From positions 1 through 30,423 of the forward strand of contig BNZR01000009.1 in the NCBI GenBank assembly GCA_026001245.1: a stretch of 30,423 nt of DNA. The letters are read 5' to 3'. A program made the translations under genes and the position numbers. Of this stretch, positions 7,215-14,781 are shown one piece after another (positions within the stretch are counted from its first letter, which is position 1; each line of letters begins with the position of its first letter). Under the pieces are notes generated by a model. The model was given only the letters and a program-made list of their open reading frames with translations, ran no database searches and was not told the DNA's origin. This DNA comes from Clostridia bacterium (GTDB lineage: Bacteria; Bacillota_A; Clostridia; Oscillospirales; UBA929).

Positions 7215-8327
7215 ATGGCAAGTTTAAGTCTGCGCGGTATCTACAAGCGCTATGCCGGCAACGTTGTCGCGGTTTCGGATTTTAATCTGGAGATTGAAGA
7301 CAAGGAGTTTATTATTCTGGTCGGTCCGTCCGGTTGCGGCAAGTCCACAACCCTGCGTATGGTCGCGGGACTGGAGGAAATTTCTGAAGGTGAGCTGTAC
7401 ATAGACGGCAACCTGGTCAACGAAGTGCCGCCTAAGGATCGCGACATCGCGATGGTTTTCCAAAACTACGCGCTGTATCCGCACATGTCGGTGTTCGAGA
7501 ACATGGCTTTCGGCCTTAAACTGCGCAAAACCCCGAAAGACGAAATCAAACGCCGCGTTGAAGAGGCCGCCAAGGTGCTGGAAATCACCCACCTGCTTAC
7601 CCGTAAGCCCAAGGCTCTGTCCGGCGGACAGCGTCAGCGTGTCGCGCTGGGGCGCGCCATTGTCCGTAACCCGAAGGTCTTCCTGCTTGACGAGCCGCTG
7701 TCCAACCTTGACGCGAAGTTGCGCGCACAGATGAGAACGGAGATCACCAAGCTGCACCAGCGTTTGGCCACCACGTTCATGTACGTCACGCACGACCAGA
7801 CCGAGGCTATGACGATGGGTACCCGTATCGTTGTCATGAAAGACGGCTACATTCAGCAAATCGCGGCGCCGCAGGTGCTGTACGAAACGCCCGTAAATCT
7901 GTTCGTGGCGGGCTTTATCGGCTCCCCGCAGATGAACTTTATCGAGTGCATACTGCGCGACGATGGCGGCGTTACCAAGCTTGAGTTCGGCCAGCAGAAG
8001 ATTGTCATGCCCGAGGCGTCGGGTCGCCGTCCGGAAGTGCTTGCCTATCGCGACAAGCCCGTTATCATGGGCATTCGTCCCGAAAACATCCACGACGAGG
8101 AAGTTTACCTGACCCAGTTCCCGGATTCGCAGGTCAACATGGGCGTTGAAGTGGTCGAGCTGATGGGTTCGGAGACCTACCTGTACATGCATTGCGAGGG
8201 TCGTCAGTTCACAGCCCGCGTGTCGCCGAGATCCACAACCCGCGCCGGCGATAAGGTCAAAGTGGCGTTCGACAACAAGAAGTTGCATTTGTTCGACAAA
8301 GAGACCGAAAAGGCTATTGTACACTAA
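7215..8327 (+). CDS. msmX: sugar ABC transporter ATP-binding protein, MsmX/UgpC type
   Basis: A 370-residue ATPase that powers sugar-uptake ABC transporters at the inner face of the membrane. It has Walker A GPSGCGKST (about residues 37-45), Q-loop FQNYALYPHMSV, signature LSGGQRQRVALGRA, Walker B VFLLDEP and switch THDQ. A C-terminal TOBE/OB regulatory part follows from about residue 240 (MGIRPENIHDEEVYL). No permease or binding-protein genes adjoin. This suits the MsmX/UgpC type, in which one stand-alone ATPase serves several sugar transporters. The ATG follows AGGAGG, and the gene has its own promoter and terminator. Confidence 0.93.
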   Translation: MASLSLRGIYKRYAGNVVAVSDFNLEIEDKEFIILVGPSGCGKSTTLRMVAGLEEISEGELYIDGNLVNEVPPKDRDIAMVFQNYALYPHMSVFENMAFGLKLRKTPKDEIKRRVEEAAKVLEITHLLTRKPKALSGGQRQRVALGRAIVRNPKVFLLDEPLSNLDAKLRAQMRTEITKLHQRLATTFMYVTHDQTEAMTMGTRIVVMKDGYIQQIAAPQVLYETPVNLFVAGFIGSPQMNFIECILRDDGGVTKLEFGQQKIVMPEASGRRPEVLAYRDKPVIMGIRPENIHDEEVYLTQFPDSQVNMGVEVVELMGSETYLYMHCEGRQFTARVSPRSTTRAGDKVKVAFDNKKLHLFDKETEKAIVH

Positions 8328-8337
8328 GTGATAAATT

Positions 8338-8366
8338 AAAACCCTCCCGATTTGGGAGGGTTTTTT
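8338..8366. terminator. bidirectional intrinsic terminator
   Basis: AACCCTCCC (8340-8348), 5-nt loop, GGGAGGGTT (8354-8362), then a T run. On the minus strand the stem is also followed by T-rich sequence. It can serve the convergent ATPase and topoisomerase genes. Confidence 0.9.
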
Positions 8367-8373
8367 GTTTTGA

Positions 8374-10347
8374 TTACGATACGTCCGCCATGTCTAGGAA
8401 TTTTGAGCCTTCTTCGGCTATGTAGGTTTTTCTGCCGGATAGGTTGTCGCCCAGTAGCAGGTCGAACATGTCGGAGGTTGCCATGGCTTCCTCCGGTTTT
8501 ACTTGAATTAGTCGGCGGGTTTTGGGGTTCATTGTGGTCAGCCACATCATGTCCGGCTCGTTTTCGCCCAGTCCTTTCGAGCGCGAGACTGTGGTTTTGA
8601 CGTTTTCCCAGCGCTCCATAATTGAGTTTTTTTCAATCTCTGAGTAGGCGAAAGCGGTCTTTTTGCCGCTGTGAAGCTCGAAAAGCGGACTTTCGGCGAT
8701 GTAAACCAAGCCGCGCTCTATAAGCGTCGGGGTCAGCCGATACAGCATGGTCAAAATCAGCGTGCGGATTTGGAAGCCGTCTACGTCCGCGTCCGTGCAG
8801 ATGATGATTTTCGCGAAGCGCAGACCGTCTAGGTCGAACGCGTGGACGTCTTTGGGGTGCTTGGCCTTGACCTCCGCGCCGCAACCCATCACGCGGATAA
8901 GGTCGGTGATGATTTCGTTTTTAAAGATTTTGTCGTAATCCGCTTTCAGGCAGTTCAAAATCTTGCCGCGCACCGGGATTATCGCCTGAAATTCCGCGTC
9001 GCGCCCCAGCTTGCACGCCCCCAGCGCGGAATCGCCCTCCACGATGTACAGCTCGCGCACGGCGGTGTCGCGACTGCGGCAGTCCACGTATTTTTGCACG
9101 CGCTGGGTGATGTCAATATTGCCGGAAAGTTTCTTTTTAAGCCCAAGACGCGTCTTTTCCGCTGTTTCGCGACTGCGTTTGTTGACTAAAAGCTGGTCGG
9201 CAATCTTCTCGGCTACGGCGCGGTTTTCCATGCAGAACACGGTCAGGTTCTCGCGGATAAACTCCGACATGCAATCCTGAATAAATCTGTTGTTTATCGC
9301 CTTTTTTGTCTGGTTTTCGTAGGATGTATGGGTGGAAAAGTTGGAGGAAAGCAGAACCAGACTGTCCGCTATGTCGGCGTATGTCAGCTTGCTCTCGGAC
9401 TTTTGGTACTTGCCGCAGGACTTCAAAAACGCGTCCCAACCCGCCACAAACGCCGATTTCGCGGCCTTTTCAGGGCTTCCCCCATGCTCCAAAAACGACG
9501 AATTGTGGTAATGCTCCGCGATGCCGTCGCCCTTGGACACGAACGCGAAGCTGATCCCCAGCTTGACCTTATACTCGGGCTTGTCGTCCCGGTCGCGCCC
9601 GCGCCGCTCGGTCTCCCACAAAAGGGGCGCGTTCAGCTCGCGGTTTTCCGTCAGCTCGCGAACGTAGTCCAAAATGCCGTTTTCGTAGCGGAATTCGTCG
9701 TTTGTAAAGCCCTCGTCGGTTTCGTATTTAAGCGCGAAGGTCACGCCGGGGTTGACCACCGCCTGCCGCTTCAAAGTGTCGGTAATCACCTCGCGTGGGA
9801 TTTCGATGTCGGTAAACACGTCCAAATCGGGCAGCCAGCGAATGACAGAGCCTGTCTTTCGGCGGGTGGAGGGCTGTTTTTGCAGGCCGCCGACGTTCTC
9901 GCCGCGCTCGAAGCGCAGAGTATACTCAAAGCCGTCGCGGTGGACGGTTACGTCCATAAATCGGGCGGCGTATTGCGTGGCGCACGCGCCCAAACCGTTG
10001 AGTCCCAACGAATATTCGTAGTGACCGTCGCCCGTGTCGTACTTACCGCCGGCGTACAGCTCGCAGAAAACCAGCTCCCAGTTGTAGCGGTCCTCCTTGA
10101 CGTTGAAGTCCACAGGACAGCCGCGCCCGAAGTCCGCAACCTCGATGGAGTTATCCTTGAAGCGCGTGAGCGTGATAATATTGCCGTGTCCCTCCCGCGC
10201 TTCGTCGATGGAGTTACTTAAAATCTCAAACACGGCGTGGATACAGCCCTCCAGCCCGTCCGAGCCGAAGATAACCCCCGGCCGCTTGCGAACGCGATCC
10301 GCGCCCTTTAGGCTGGAAATGGATTCGTTGTCGTAGTTAGGCTTCAC
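8374..10347 (-). CDS. type IIA DNA topoisomerase B subunit (GyrB/ParE-like paralogue)
   Basis: A 657-residue ATPase subunit of a type II topoisomerase. The GHKL domain is at the N-terminus (EILSNSIDEAREG, then DFGRGCPVDF, and the ATP lid LGLNGLGACATQYAA). The Toprim domain begins near residue 430 with IVEGDSALGACKLGRD, then IPVRGKILN and CTDADVDGFQIRTL, and the C-terminal signature SKGLGENEPDMMWLTTMNP. It departs from classical GyrB in several places (EGDSALG for EGDSAGG, VRGK for LRGK), so it may be a ParE-like paralogue. No A subunit gene adjoins. The GTG start overlaps the stop of an antitoxin-like gene by 4 bases, so its translation is tied to a toxin-antitoxin pair. Confidence 0.85.
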   Translation of the reverse strand: MKPNYDNESISSLKGADRVRKRPGVIFGSDGLEGCIHAVFEILSNSIDEAREGHGNIITLTRFKDNSIEVADFGRGCPVDFNVKEDRYNWELVFCELYAGGKYDTGDGHYEYSLGLNGLGACATQYAARFMDVTVHRDGFEYTLRFERGENVGGLQKQPSTRRKTGSVIRWLPDLDVFTDIEIPREVITDTLKRQAVVNPGVTFALKYETDEGFTNDEFRYENGILDYVRELTENRELNAPLLWETERRGRDRDDKPEYKVKLGISFAFVSKGDGIAEHYHNSSFLEHGGSPEKAAKSAFVAGWDAFLKSCGKYQKSESKLTYADIADSLVLLSSNFSTHTSYENQTKKAINNRFIQDCMSEFIRENLTVFCMENRAVAEKIADQLLVNKRSRETAEKTRLGLKKKLSGNIDITQRVQKYVDCRSRDTAVRELYIVEGDSALGACKLGRDAEFQAIIPVRGKILNCLKADYDKIFKNEIITDLIRVMGCGAEVKAKHPKDVHAFDLDGLRFAKIIICTDADVDGFQIRTLILTMLYRLTPTLIERGLVYIAESPLFELHSGKKTAFAYSEIEKNSIMERWENVKTTVSRSKGLGENEPDMMWLTTMNPKTRRLIQVKPEEAMATSDMFDLLLGDNLSGRKTYIAEEGSKFLDMADVS

Positions 10348-10571
10348 AGCTTAACACCAAAGAAATCCGCCAAAACTTCGCCGGACTCAAAGCGAGTACC
10401 CTCGCCGCGCCGCAATTCGTCAAAAGAGCGGTTGATTTCAAGGCTTTCCTCCGGCGTGAACGCGTCAAAATCCGGTCTGGCGAAGCAGGCGACCACTCGG
10501 TACAGGGCTTCAAGCTGAATATCACTCAATTCGTCGATAGCCCTGTGCAAGGCTATTTGTGTGCTGGACAT
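10344..10571 (-). CDS. antitoxin-like small protein upstream of topoisomerase gene
   Basis: A 75-residue acidic, helical protein (MSSTQIALHRAIDELSDIQ at the start, then LEALYRVVACFA and TPEESLEINRSFDELRRGEG). Size, acidity and its place 13 bases after a RelE-like toxin suggest the antitoxin. The ATG at 10571 follows GGGGGAG; a longer frame would run back into the toxin gene. No DNA-binding fold is obvious to me. Its stop overlaps the topoisomerase start (GTGA). Confidence 0.65.
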   Translation of the reverse strand: MSSTQIALHRAIDELSDIQLEALYRVVACFARPDFDAFTPEESLEINRSFDELRRGEGTRFESGEVLADFFGVKL

Positions 10572-10584
10572 TATGCGCTCCCCC

Positions 10585-10824
10585 TTACTTGTAAACATCG
10601 CCGCGTGGCATTATCTTGGCGATTAAAATGATGTTTGCCTCAATGGTATATATTATGCGTAAATTGCCGACGCGTAACCTGAATTGCCCGGAATGACTAC
10701 CCGCCAGCGGCTTAATGTCGCCCTTGCCCGGCAACTCCAGCAGAGCCTTAATAACACGCCCGGCGGTGTTCATATCAAGCGCGGCCAGTTCTTTTTTAGC
10801 TGTCTTCGAGAAGTCGAATATCAC
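10585..10824 (-). CDS. RelE/ParE-family toxin
   Basis: A 79-residue basic protein of the RelE/ParE fold. It opens with IFDFSKTAKKELAALD, has the central helix pair (TAGRVIKALLELPGKGDIKPL), and then the typical strand pattern GQFRLRVGNLRIIYTIEANIILIAKI ending in PRGDVYK. RelE-type members cut mRNA on the ribosome and ParE-type members poison gyrase; sequence alone does not decide. The GTG at 10824 is chosen because TGGAGG lies 7 bases upstream; the longer frame runs through an inverted repeat. The toxin precedes the antitoxin, as in HigBA-type order. Confidence 0.8.
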   Translation of the reverse strand: MIFDFSKTAKKELAALDMNTAGRVIKALLELPGKGDIKPLAGSHSGQFRLRVGNLRIIYTIEANIILIAKIMPRGDVYK

Positions 10825-10842
10825 GGTATCCTCCAATATGCG

Positions 10843-10872
10843 GATAACAGATACGTTTCCATATCTGTTATC
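10843..10872. promoter_or_regulatory. 11-bp inverted repeat before the RelE-like toxin (operator or leader hairpin)
   Basis: GATAACAGATA (10843-10853) and TATCTGTTATC (10862-10872) are perfect complements around 8 nt. No T run follows on the minus strand, so it is not a terminator. It lies just upstream of the toxin's ribosome site, which suits an antitoxin operator. Its arm equals 11 bases of the 7-nt repeats found at 13991 and 18297. Confidence 0.6.
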
Positions 10873-10888
10873 ACGTTGTTTATACAAA

Positions 10889-11293
10889 CTATCTTTTGCT
10901 GAACTGCGGGGCGCGGCGGGCGGCTTTTAGGCCGTACTTCTTGCGCTCCTTCATTCTTGGGTCGCGGGTTAAAAACCCGGCGGCTTTTAAGATGGGGCGG
11001 AACTCCTCGTTCAATTTCAGCAACGCGCGGGCGATGCCGTGGCGAATCGCGCCGGCCTGACCCGTAACGCCGCCGCCGACCGCCGTGGCTTCAATGTCCA
11101 CACGGCCAAGAGTGGAGGTTACAACCAGTGGCTGACGCACGATAAGCTTCAGCGTTTCAAGGCCGAAATACGCGTCCAGCTCGCGGTTGTTCACGCGAAT
11201 CGCGCCCGTGCCGTTGGGGAACAGATGCACGCGGGCGACAGAGGATTTGCGCCGACCCGTGCCGTAAACATAAGGCTTTTTACTCTTGTACAT
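10889..11293 (-). CDS. rpsI: 30S ribosomal protein S9
   Basis: A 134-residue ribosomal protein of the small subunit. It shows the family opening [21 protein letters not shown], the centre [19 protein letters not shown], and the conserved basic end [20 protein letters not shown], which reaches the P-site tRNA. It follows rplM by one base, the universal rplM-rpsI order. No terminator is evident after its stop, so transcription may continue into the toxin-antitoxin-topoisomerase genes. Confidence 0.97.
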   Translation of the reverse strand: MYKSKKPYVYGTGRRKSSVARVHLFPNGTGAIRVNNRELDAYFGLETLKLIVRQPLVVTSTLGRVDIEATAVGGGVTGQAGAIRHGIARALLKLNEEFRPILKAAGFLTRDPRMKERKKYGLKAARRAPQFSKR

Positions 11294-11294
11294 C

Positions 11295-11729
11295 TTACTT
11301 TACCACCTTCCACTCCACAGGTTGCTGAGCCGCGTGGGGATGCTCCGCGCCTTTGTAGACTTTTAGGCGCGTTAAAGCCCAATCCTGATGCTTGTTCTTG
11401 GGTAACATGCCCTTAACGGCCAGCTTGATTGCCAGCTCGGAGCGTTTTTCCAACAACAGGCGATACTTGGTCTCTTTCAAACCGCCCACGTAGCCGGAAT
11501 GGCGGCGGTAGTATTTCTGCTCGGCCTTGTTGCCCGTAAGGGCTACCTTGTCGGAATTTACGACGATTACAAAATCGCCGCCGTCCACATGCGGCGTGAA
11601 CTCCGGTTTGTGTTTGCCGTGCAACAGAATCGCGGCCTGGGCGGCTACGCGCCCCAGCGGAATCCCGGCGGCGTCGATGATAAACCAGCCGCGGGCGACC
11701 TCTTGCTGCTTGGCCATGAAGGTACTCAT
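11295..11729 (-). CDS. rplM: 50S ribosomal protein L13
   Basis: A 144-residue large-subunit protein that binds 23S rRNA early in assembly. Recognised by [25 protein letters not shown] near the start, the central [17 protein letters not shown], and [15 protein letters not shown]. The ATG at 11729 follows AAAGGGG; the frame opens further upstream only into the leader. It is the first gene of an operon with rpsI and has its own promoter. Confidence 0.97.
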   Translation of the reverse strand: MSTFMAKQQEVARGWFIIDAAGIPLGRVAAQAAILLHGKHKPEFTPHVDGGDFVIVVNSDKVALTGNKAEQKYYRRHSGYVGGLKETKYRLLLEKRSELAIKLAVKGMLPKNKHQDWALTRLKVYKGAEHPHAAQQPVEWKVVK

Positions 11730-11767
11730 GGTCTTGCCCCTTTCACATTCATAAATTAACATCTACA

Positions 11768-11796
11768 TTTATATCACTATTCAAGCACATTGTCAA
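11768..11796 (-). promoter_or_regulatory. rplM: promoter for rplM-rpsI
   Basis: Minus strand: consensus -35 TTGACA (11791-11796), 17-bp spacer, -10 TATAAA (11768-11773), about 39 bases before the rplM start. The leader is short, with no room for a large autoregulatory structure. Confidence 0.85.
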
Positions 11797-11856
11797 GAGA
11801 AATTTTTCGGGACAAGCAAAATACTTAAAAATTCTTACTAAAACGCGATAAAGCTC

Positions 11857-12594
11857 TTAAATACTCGCTTTGTAAATCAAAATTACTGCGGCGACTGACG
11901 CGCACAAAAACGGCCCGAACGCGAAGTATGAACCCGCTTTCAATCGCCCGGTGACCATCAAAAACCCGCCGTACAGCCCGCCGATTATCACCGCGCCGTA
12001 CAGCGACCACAGCGTGCCGGAGAGTCCTAAAAACAGCCCGCACATGCCCATCAGCGTCATATCGCCGCCGCCGAAGCCGTCGCGCTTTAGTATCAATTTG
12101 CAACCGAGATTGATTATAAAAATCACGCCGAAGCCTAGAGCCGCGCCAAATAGACCGTCTTTCAAGTCATGCAGCCACGCCCAAACAAGCCCCAAAACGG
12201 CGGGCGGGATAACCATCAAGTCGTAGATATTCTGCGTGTCGAGGTCGATAAACGCGATAATCACGAGGAATGCCATCAGTACGCAGATAAAAATCGCGTC
12301 AACGCCGTAGAAACGCCACGCGGACAGCGCGAATAGCGCACCCGTCAGCCCCTCGACTATCGCGTAGCGCGGCGAGATAGGCTCATGGCAAAATCCGCAA
12401 CGTCCGCGCAATAGCATCCAGCTTAGAATCGGGACTAAATGCAGTGATTTCAAGGTTTTTTGGCAGTTCGGGCAGAACGAGCGAGAGGGCTTGACAACGC
12501 TCATGCCCCGTGGCACGCGGTAGATCACCACGTTGGCGAACGACCCGATAAATAGGCCGAAAATCCCCGCGACAACCGTGAAATAGACCTGCAT
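11857..12594 (-). CDS. prepilin peptidase / leader methylase (A24 family)
   Basis: A 245-residue polytopic membrane aspartic protease that trims type IV prepilin-like leaders and usually N-methylates the new end. The N-terminal domain has FIGSFANVVIYRVPRG and two CxxC pairs (C41/C44 and C66/C69) for zinc. The catalytic aspartates lie in FIDLDTQ (residues 117/119) and GFGGGDMTLMG (D178). It is full length with both domains. The start overlaps the solute-binding protein stop (TAATG). No pilin or pilus assembly genes occur in the window, so its substrates are elsewhere. Confidence 0.9.
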   Translation of the reverse strand: MQVYFTVVAGIFGLFIGSFANVVIYRVPRGMSVVKPSRSFCPNCQKTLKSLHLVPILSWMLLRGRCGFCHEPISPRYAIVEGLTGALFALSAWRFYGVDAIFICVLMAFLVIIAFIDLDTQNIYDLMVIPPAVLGLVWAWLHDLKDGLFGAALGFGVIFIINLGCKLILKRDGFGGGDMTLMGMCGLFLGLSGTLWSLYGAVIIGGLYGGFLMVTGRLKAGSYFAFGPFLCASVAAVILIYKASI

Positions 12595-14036
12595 TACTTC
12601 TTCACCGTCCATTTTGATATGCCGTGGAACGGCTGTTTGTATAGCGGATCCGCATCGGTTATCATGCCGCGCTGGGTCAGCAATGTCTGCCGCCGAAACA
12701 GCAGTGGGATAACGTCAAGATGAGAGTTAAAGCCCGCGCCGATGTCCTCGCCGGTGAGGTATAGGTCGTATTCGCCCAGCGTCAGCGCGTCGGACAGGCC
12801 GCCCTCGCGCTTGTGCAGGGGGCGAGCGTCCACGCGGCAGTCGATGCCCGCGCCGATTAGCTGGTCGCGCAAACCTGAAGCGGCGCGTAGCAGAATATTA
12901 TCCTCCTCGCTTACCAAGATTGTAAGCGATAGGTTTTGGCGCGTTCTGCCAACGGGCTGATCCAACAGGCCGTCCTCGTTTAGATCCTGCCAGTCAAGGA
13001 CTTCGCACAGCGTCTCGAAGGCTTGCGGGTCGGCGGTTTGCAAAGATGTGGCGGTTGCGGGGTACAGCGGGCTGGCGGGGTGGATGGCAGAGCCGGTGGG
13101 GTCGGCCGCGCCGCCGTAAATCGAAGCGGCGATAGCTGAACGGTCGATGATGGCCGAAATTGCCTGCGCCGCGTCCGGGGACAGAGTGGCGGGATTTACC
13201 GCCATGTATTGCAAGATGGTTGTGGGGTAACCCCAGCGTTCAAAGTCGCCGCGATAGCTCACGCCGAAGCTGTCGCCCGCGTCCTCTACAATCAGGCTGA
13301 TGTCGCTCACGCCCATTTTATAGGGCAGTTCGTAGGGGCGGCTGGCGTCGCACAGCTCGATACGTGCCAGCGGCAACGCGCCGCGCCGCCACCACGCGGC
13401 GTTGGACTCTAGGTGCATCGAGCCGTTGCCGTCATCGTCCTCGCCCCAAACAAAGGCGTACGGACCCGTACCCGCCCATGGGAAACCATAGGCCATGCTT
13501 CCGGCCTTGACTATCGGCGTTACCAGCTCGGCGGCAAGGCGCGGATTGGGAACGGCCAGCGCGACGGCCACGCCCTCGCCGACCTCGTAGGCGTTGAAAC
13601 CAACGGCTTTCAGGCTGTACACAACGTCGGCGGCGACAAGCGGCGAGCCGTCATGAAACACCGCGTCTACCAGCGTTAGCGTGAAGCTCAAGTTATCGGT
13701 AGTTGTGATAGACGCGCAGAGGTTGGGGACAGGCTCAAATCGCTCGTCCAAGGTGAACAGGCTGTCGTAGACCAGCGTGTAGACGCAGTCGTTGTAACGG
13801 TTTGCGGCGGCCAGCGGATGCGAAATATGCGCGTTGTCCCAGGCTAGACCGAACAGCTCGTTGTAACGCTTTTTGGGGACTGTCTGCCAAGGCGTGTCGG
13901 TCGGCGCGGCGGACATGGAGGGGTTGGGGGTGGGGGAGCTTGCCCAGCCCTCGGTGTCGAGAAGTCTCCAATCGCATGCGGCGAGGAGACAGATAACAGA
14001 TAACAGATAACAGATAACAGATATTGTTTTTTTCAT
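12594..14036 (-). CDS. solute-binding lipoprotein, SBP family 5
   Basis: A 480-residue lipoprotein resembling extracellular binding proteins of peptide/nickel ABC transporters. The signal peptide ends in a lipobox (LLAAC, Cys 21). The mature protein has the family-5 layout: VYDSLFTLDERFEPVPNLCASI, then FTLTLVDAVFHDGSPLVAADVVYSL, and late LGEYDLYLTGEDIG. The ATG at 14036 overlaps the pgeF stop (ATGA). The hydrophobic core of the signal peptide is encoded by a 7-nt tandem repeat, so a change in copy number would shift the frame. No permease or ATPase genes adjoin, so the ligand and partner transporter are unknown. Confidence 0.82.
   Translation of the reverse strand: MKKTISVICYLLSVICLLAACDWRLLDTEGWASSPTPNPSMSAAPTDTPWQTVPKKRYNELFGLAWDNAHISHPLAAANRYNDCVYTLVYDSLFTLDERFEPVPNLCASITTTDNLSFTLTLVDAVFHDGSPLVAADVVYSLKAVGFNAYEVGEGVAVALAVPNPRLAAELVTPIVKAGSMAYGFPWAGTGPYAFVWGEDDDGNGSMHLESNAAWWRRGALPLARIELCDASRPYELPYKMGVSDISLIVEDAGDSFGVSYRGDFERWGYPTTILQYMAVNPATLSPDAAQAISAIIDRSAIAASIYGGAADPTGSAIHPASPLYPATATSLQTADPQAFETLCEVLDWQDLNEDGLLDQPVGRTRQNLSLTILVSEEDNILLRAASGLRDQLIGAGIDCRVDARPLHKREGGLSDALTLGEYDLYLTGEDIGAGFNSHLDVIPLLFRRQTLLTQRGMITDADPLYKQPFHGISKWTVKK
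13991..14023 (-). repeat. 7-nt tandem repeat array in signal peptide of the SBP lipoprotein
   Basis: Four exact AGATAAC units (plus strand) and a partial fifth. On the coding strand the unit TCTGTTA reads as the 7-codon cycle Ser-Val-Ile-Cys-Tyr-Leu-Leu in every frame, without stops. Confidence 0.9.
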
Positions 14037-14737
14037 AACGCGATCACCGCTGAATGTGTTCCTCGCGGCTGGCCGTTGCGGCGATGTGAGAAGAACAGCT
14101 TTTCTTCGCAACAGGTGCATTGCTCTGATACGTCGATTTCGCTTACACCTGCTGATTTTAGTTGATTTTTTACTATGTCGCGCAGGTCGATTTGCCAGTG
14201 GGTTTCGCTTATTTTTTCGGCATATGCGGGGAATTCGCAGGCCACGTCGTTTTGAACTTCAAAGCATTTTTTGCAGATACAAGGGCCGATTGCGGCGCGA
14301 ATTTTAGAACTTTCCATCATCTTTACGGCCTTTGCGGCAATGTTCAACTTCGTGCCGCGCCAGCCGGAGTGTACGGCGGCCACGCAGTTTTCACCTTGCA
14401 GTAAAATCGGAACGCAGTCCGCCCAAACCACAGTCAAGGCGCGGTTTTTGCGACGAGTTAGCAACCCGTCACAGTCCTCCAAGACGCGATTTTCAGCCCA
14501 CTCCAAGTGATCCCCATGCACCTGCCGGGTAAAGACAAAATCCTCACGCTGAATGCCCACAGCCGCCGCGAAGCGTTCATAATTCTCCAAAACCCCGGAA
14601 TCAACAGCGGAAGACCCAAGATTCAGCGTATCAAAAGGAGCGTCAGACACGCCGCCTAGCCGCGTGGAAAATCCATGCGGCACGGTTATCAAATCTGAAG
14701 TAAAAAACGAAACCCCAAAACGCTCACGCAAAATCAA
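14033..14737 (-). CDS. pgeF: peptidoglycan editing factor / multicopper polyphenol oxidase family (YfiH)
   Basis: A 234-residue protein of the YfiH/PgeF family, cytoplasmic zinc/copper-binding proteins implicated in removing wrongly built peptidoglycan precursors and in purine-nucleoside cleavage. Family marks are PHGFSTRLGGVS, the Cys/His site in VVWADCVPILL and VAAVHSGWRGTKLNIAAKAV, and the late RRNGQPRGTHSAVI. The start is a TTG (14737 or two codons later) with GAGG about 10 bases upstream. It follows prfB by 24 bases that belong to a heptad repeat. Its stop overlaps the SBP start. Confidence 0.88.
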   Translation of the reverse strand: MILRERFGVSFFTSDLITVPHGFSTRLGGVSDAPFDTLNLGSSAVDSGVLENYERFAAAVGIQREDFVFTRQVHGDHLEWAENRVLEDCDGLLTRRKNRALTVVWADCVPILLQGENCVAAVHSGWRGTKLNIAAKAVKMMESSKIRAAIGPCICKKCFEVQNDVACEFPAYAEKISETHWQIDLRDIVKNQLKSAGVSEIDVSEQCTCCEEKLFFSHRRNGQPRGTHSAVIAL

Positions 14738-14746
14738 ATAAAATAC

Positions 14747-14781
14747 CTCAACTTTCCACTCTCAACTCTCAACTTTCCAAT
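14747..14781 (-). repeat. heptad repeat array spanning the prfB stop codon
   Basis: Plus strand heptads in the order CTCAACT, TTCCACT, CTCAACT, CTCAACT, TTCCAAT. The array encodes the last residues of RF2 (WKVES), holds its stop and extends into the gap before pgeF. Confidence 0.85.

Noticed and set aside
7224..8324. A 366-codon open frame antisense to the sugar ATPase
   Set aside because: Shadow of a gene with clear Walker and signature motifs; no ribosome site or recognisable domain.
9328..10221. A 297-codon plus-strand frame within the topoisomerase gene
   Set aside because: Antisense shadow; no domain and no promoter.
10843..10872. The inverted repeat as a terminator for rpsI
   Set aside because: AT-rich stem without a following T run on the coding strand.
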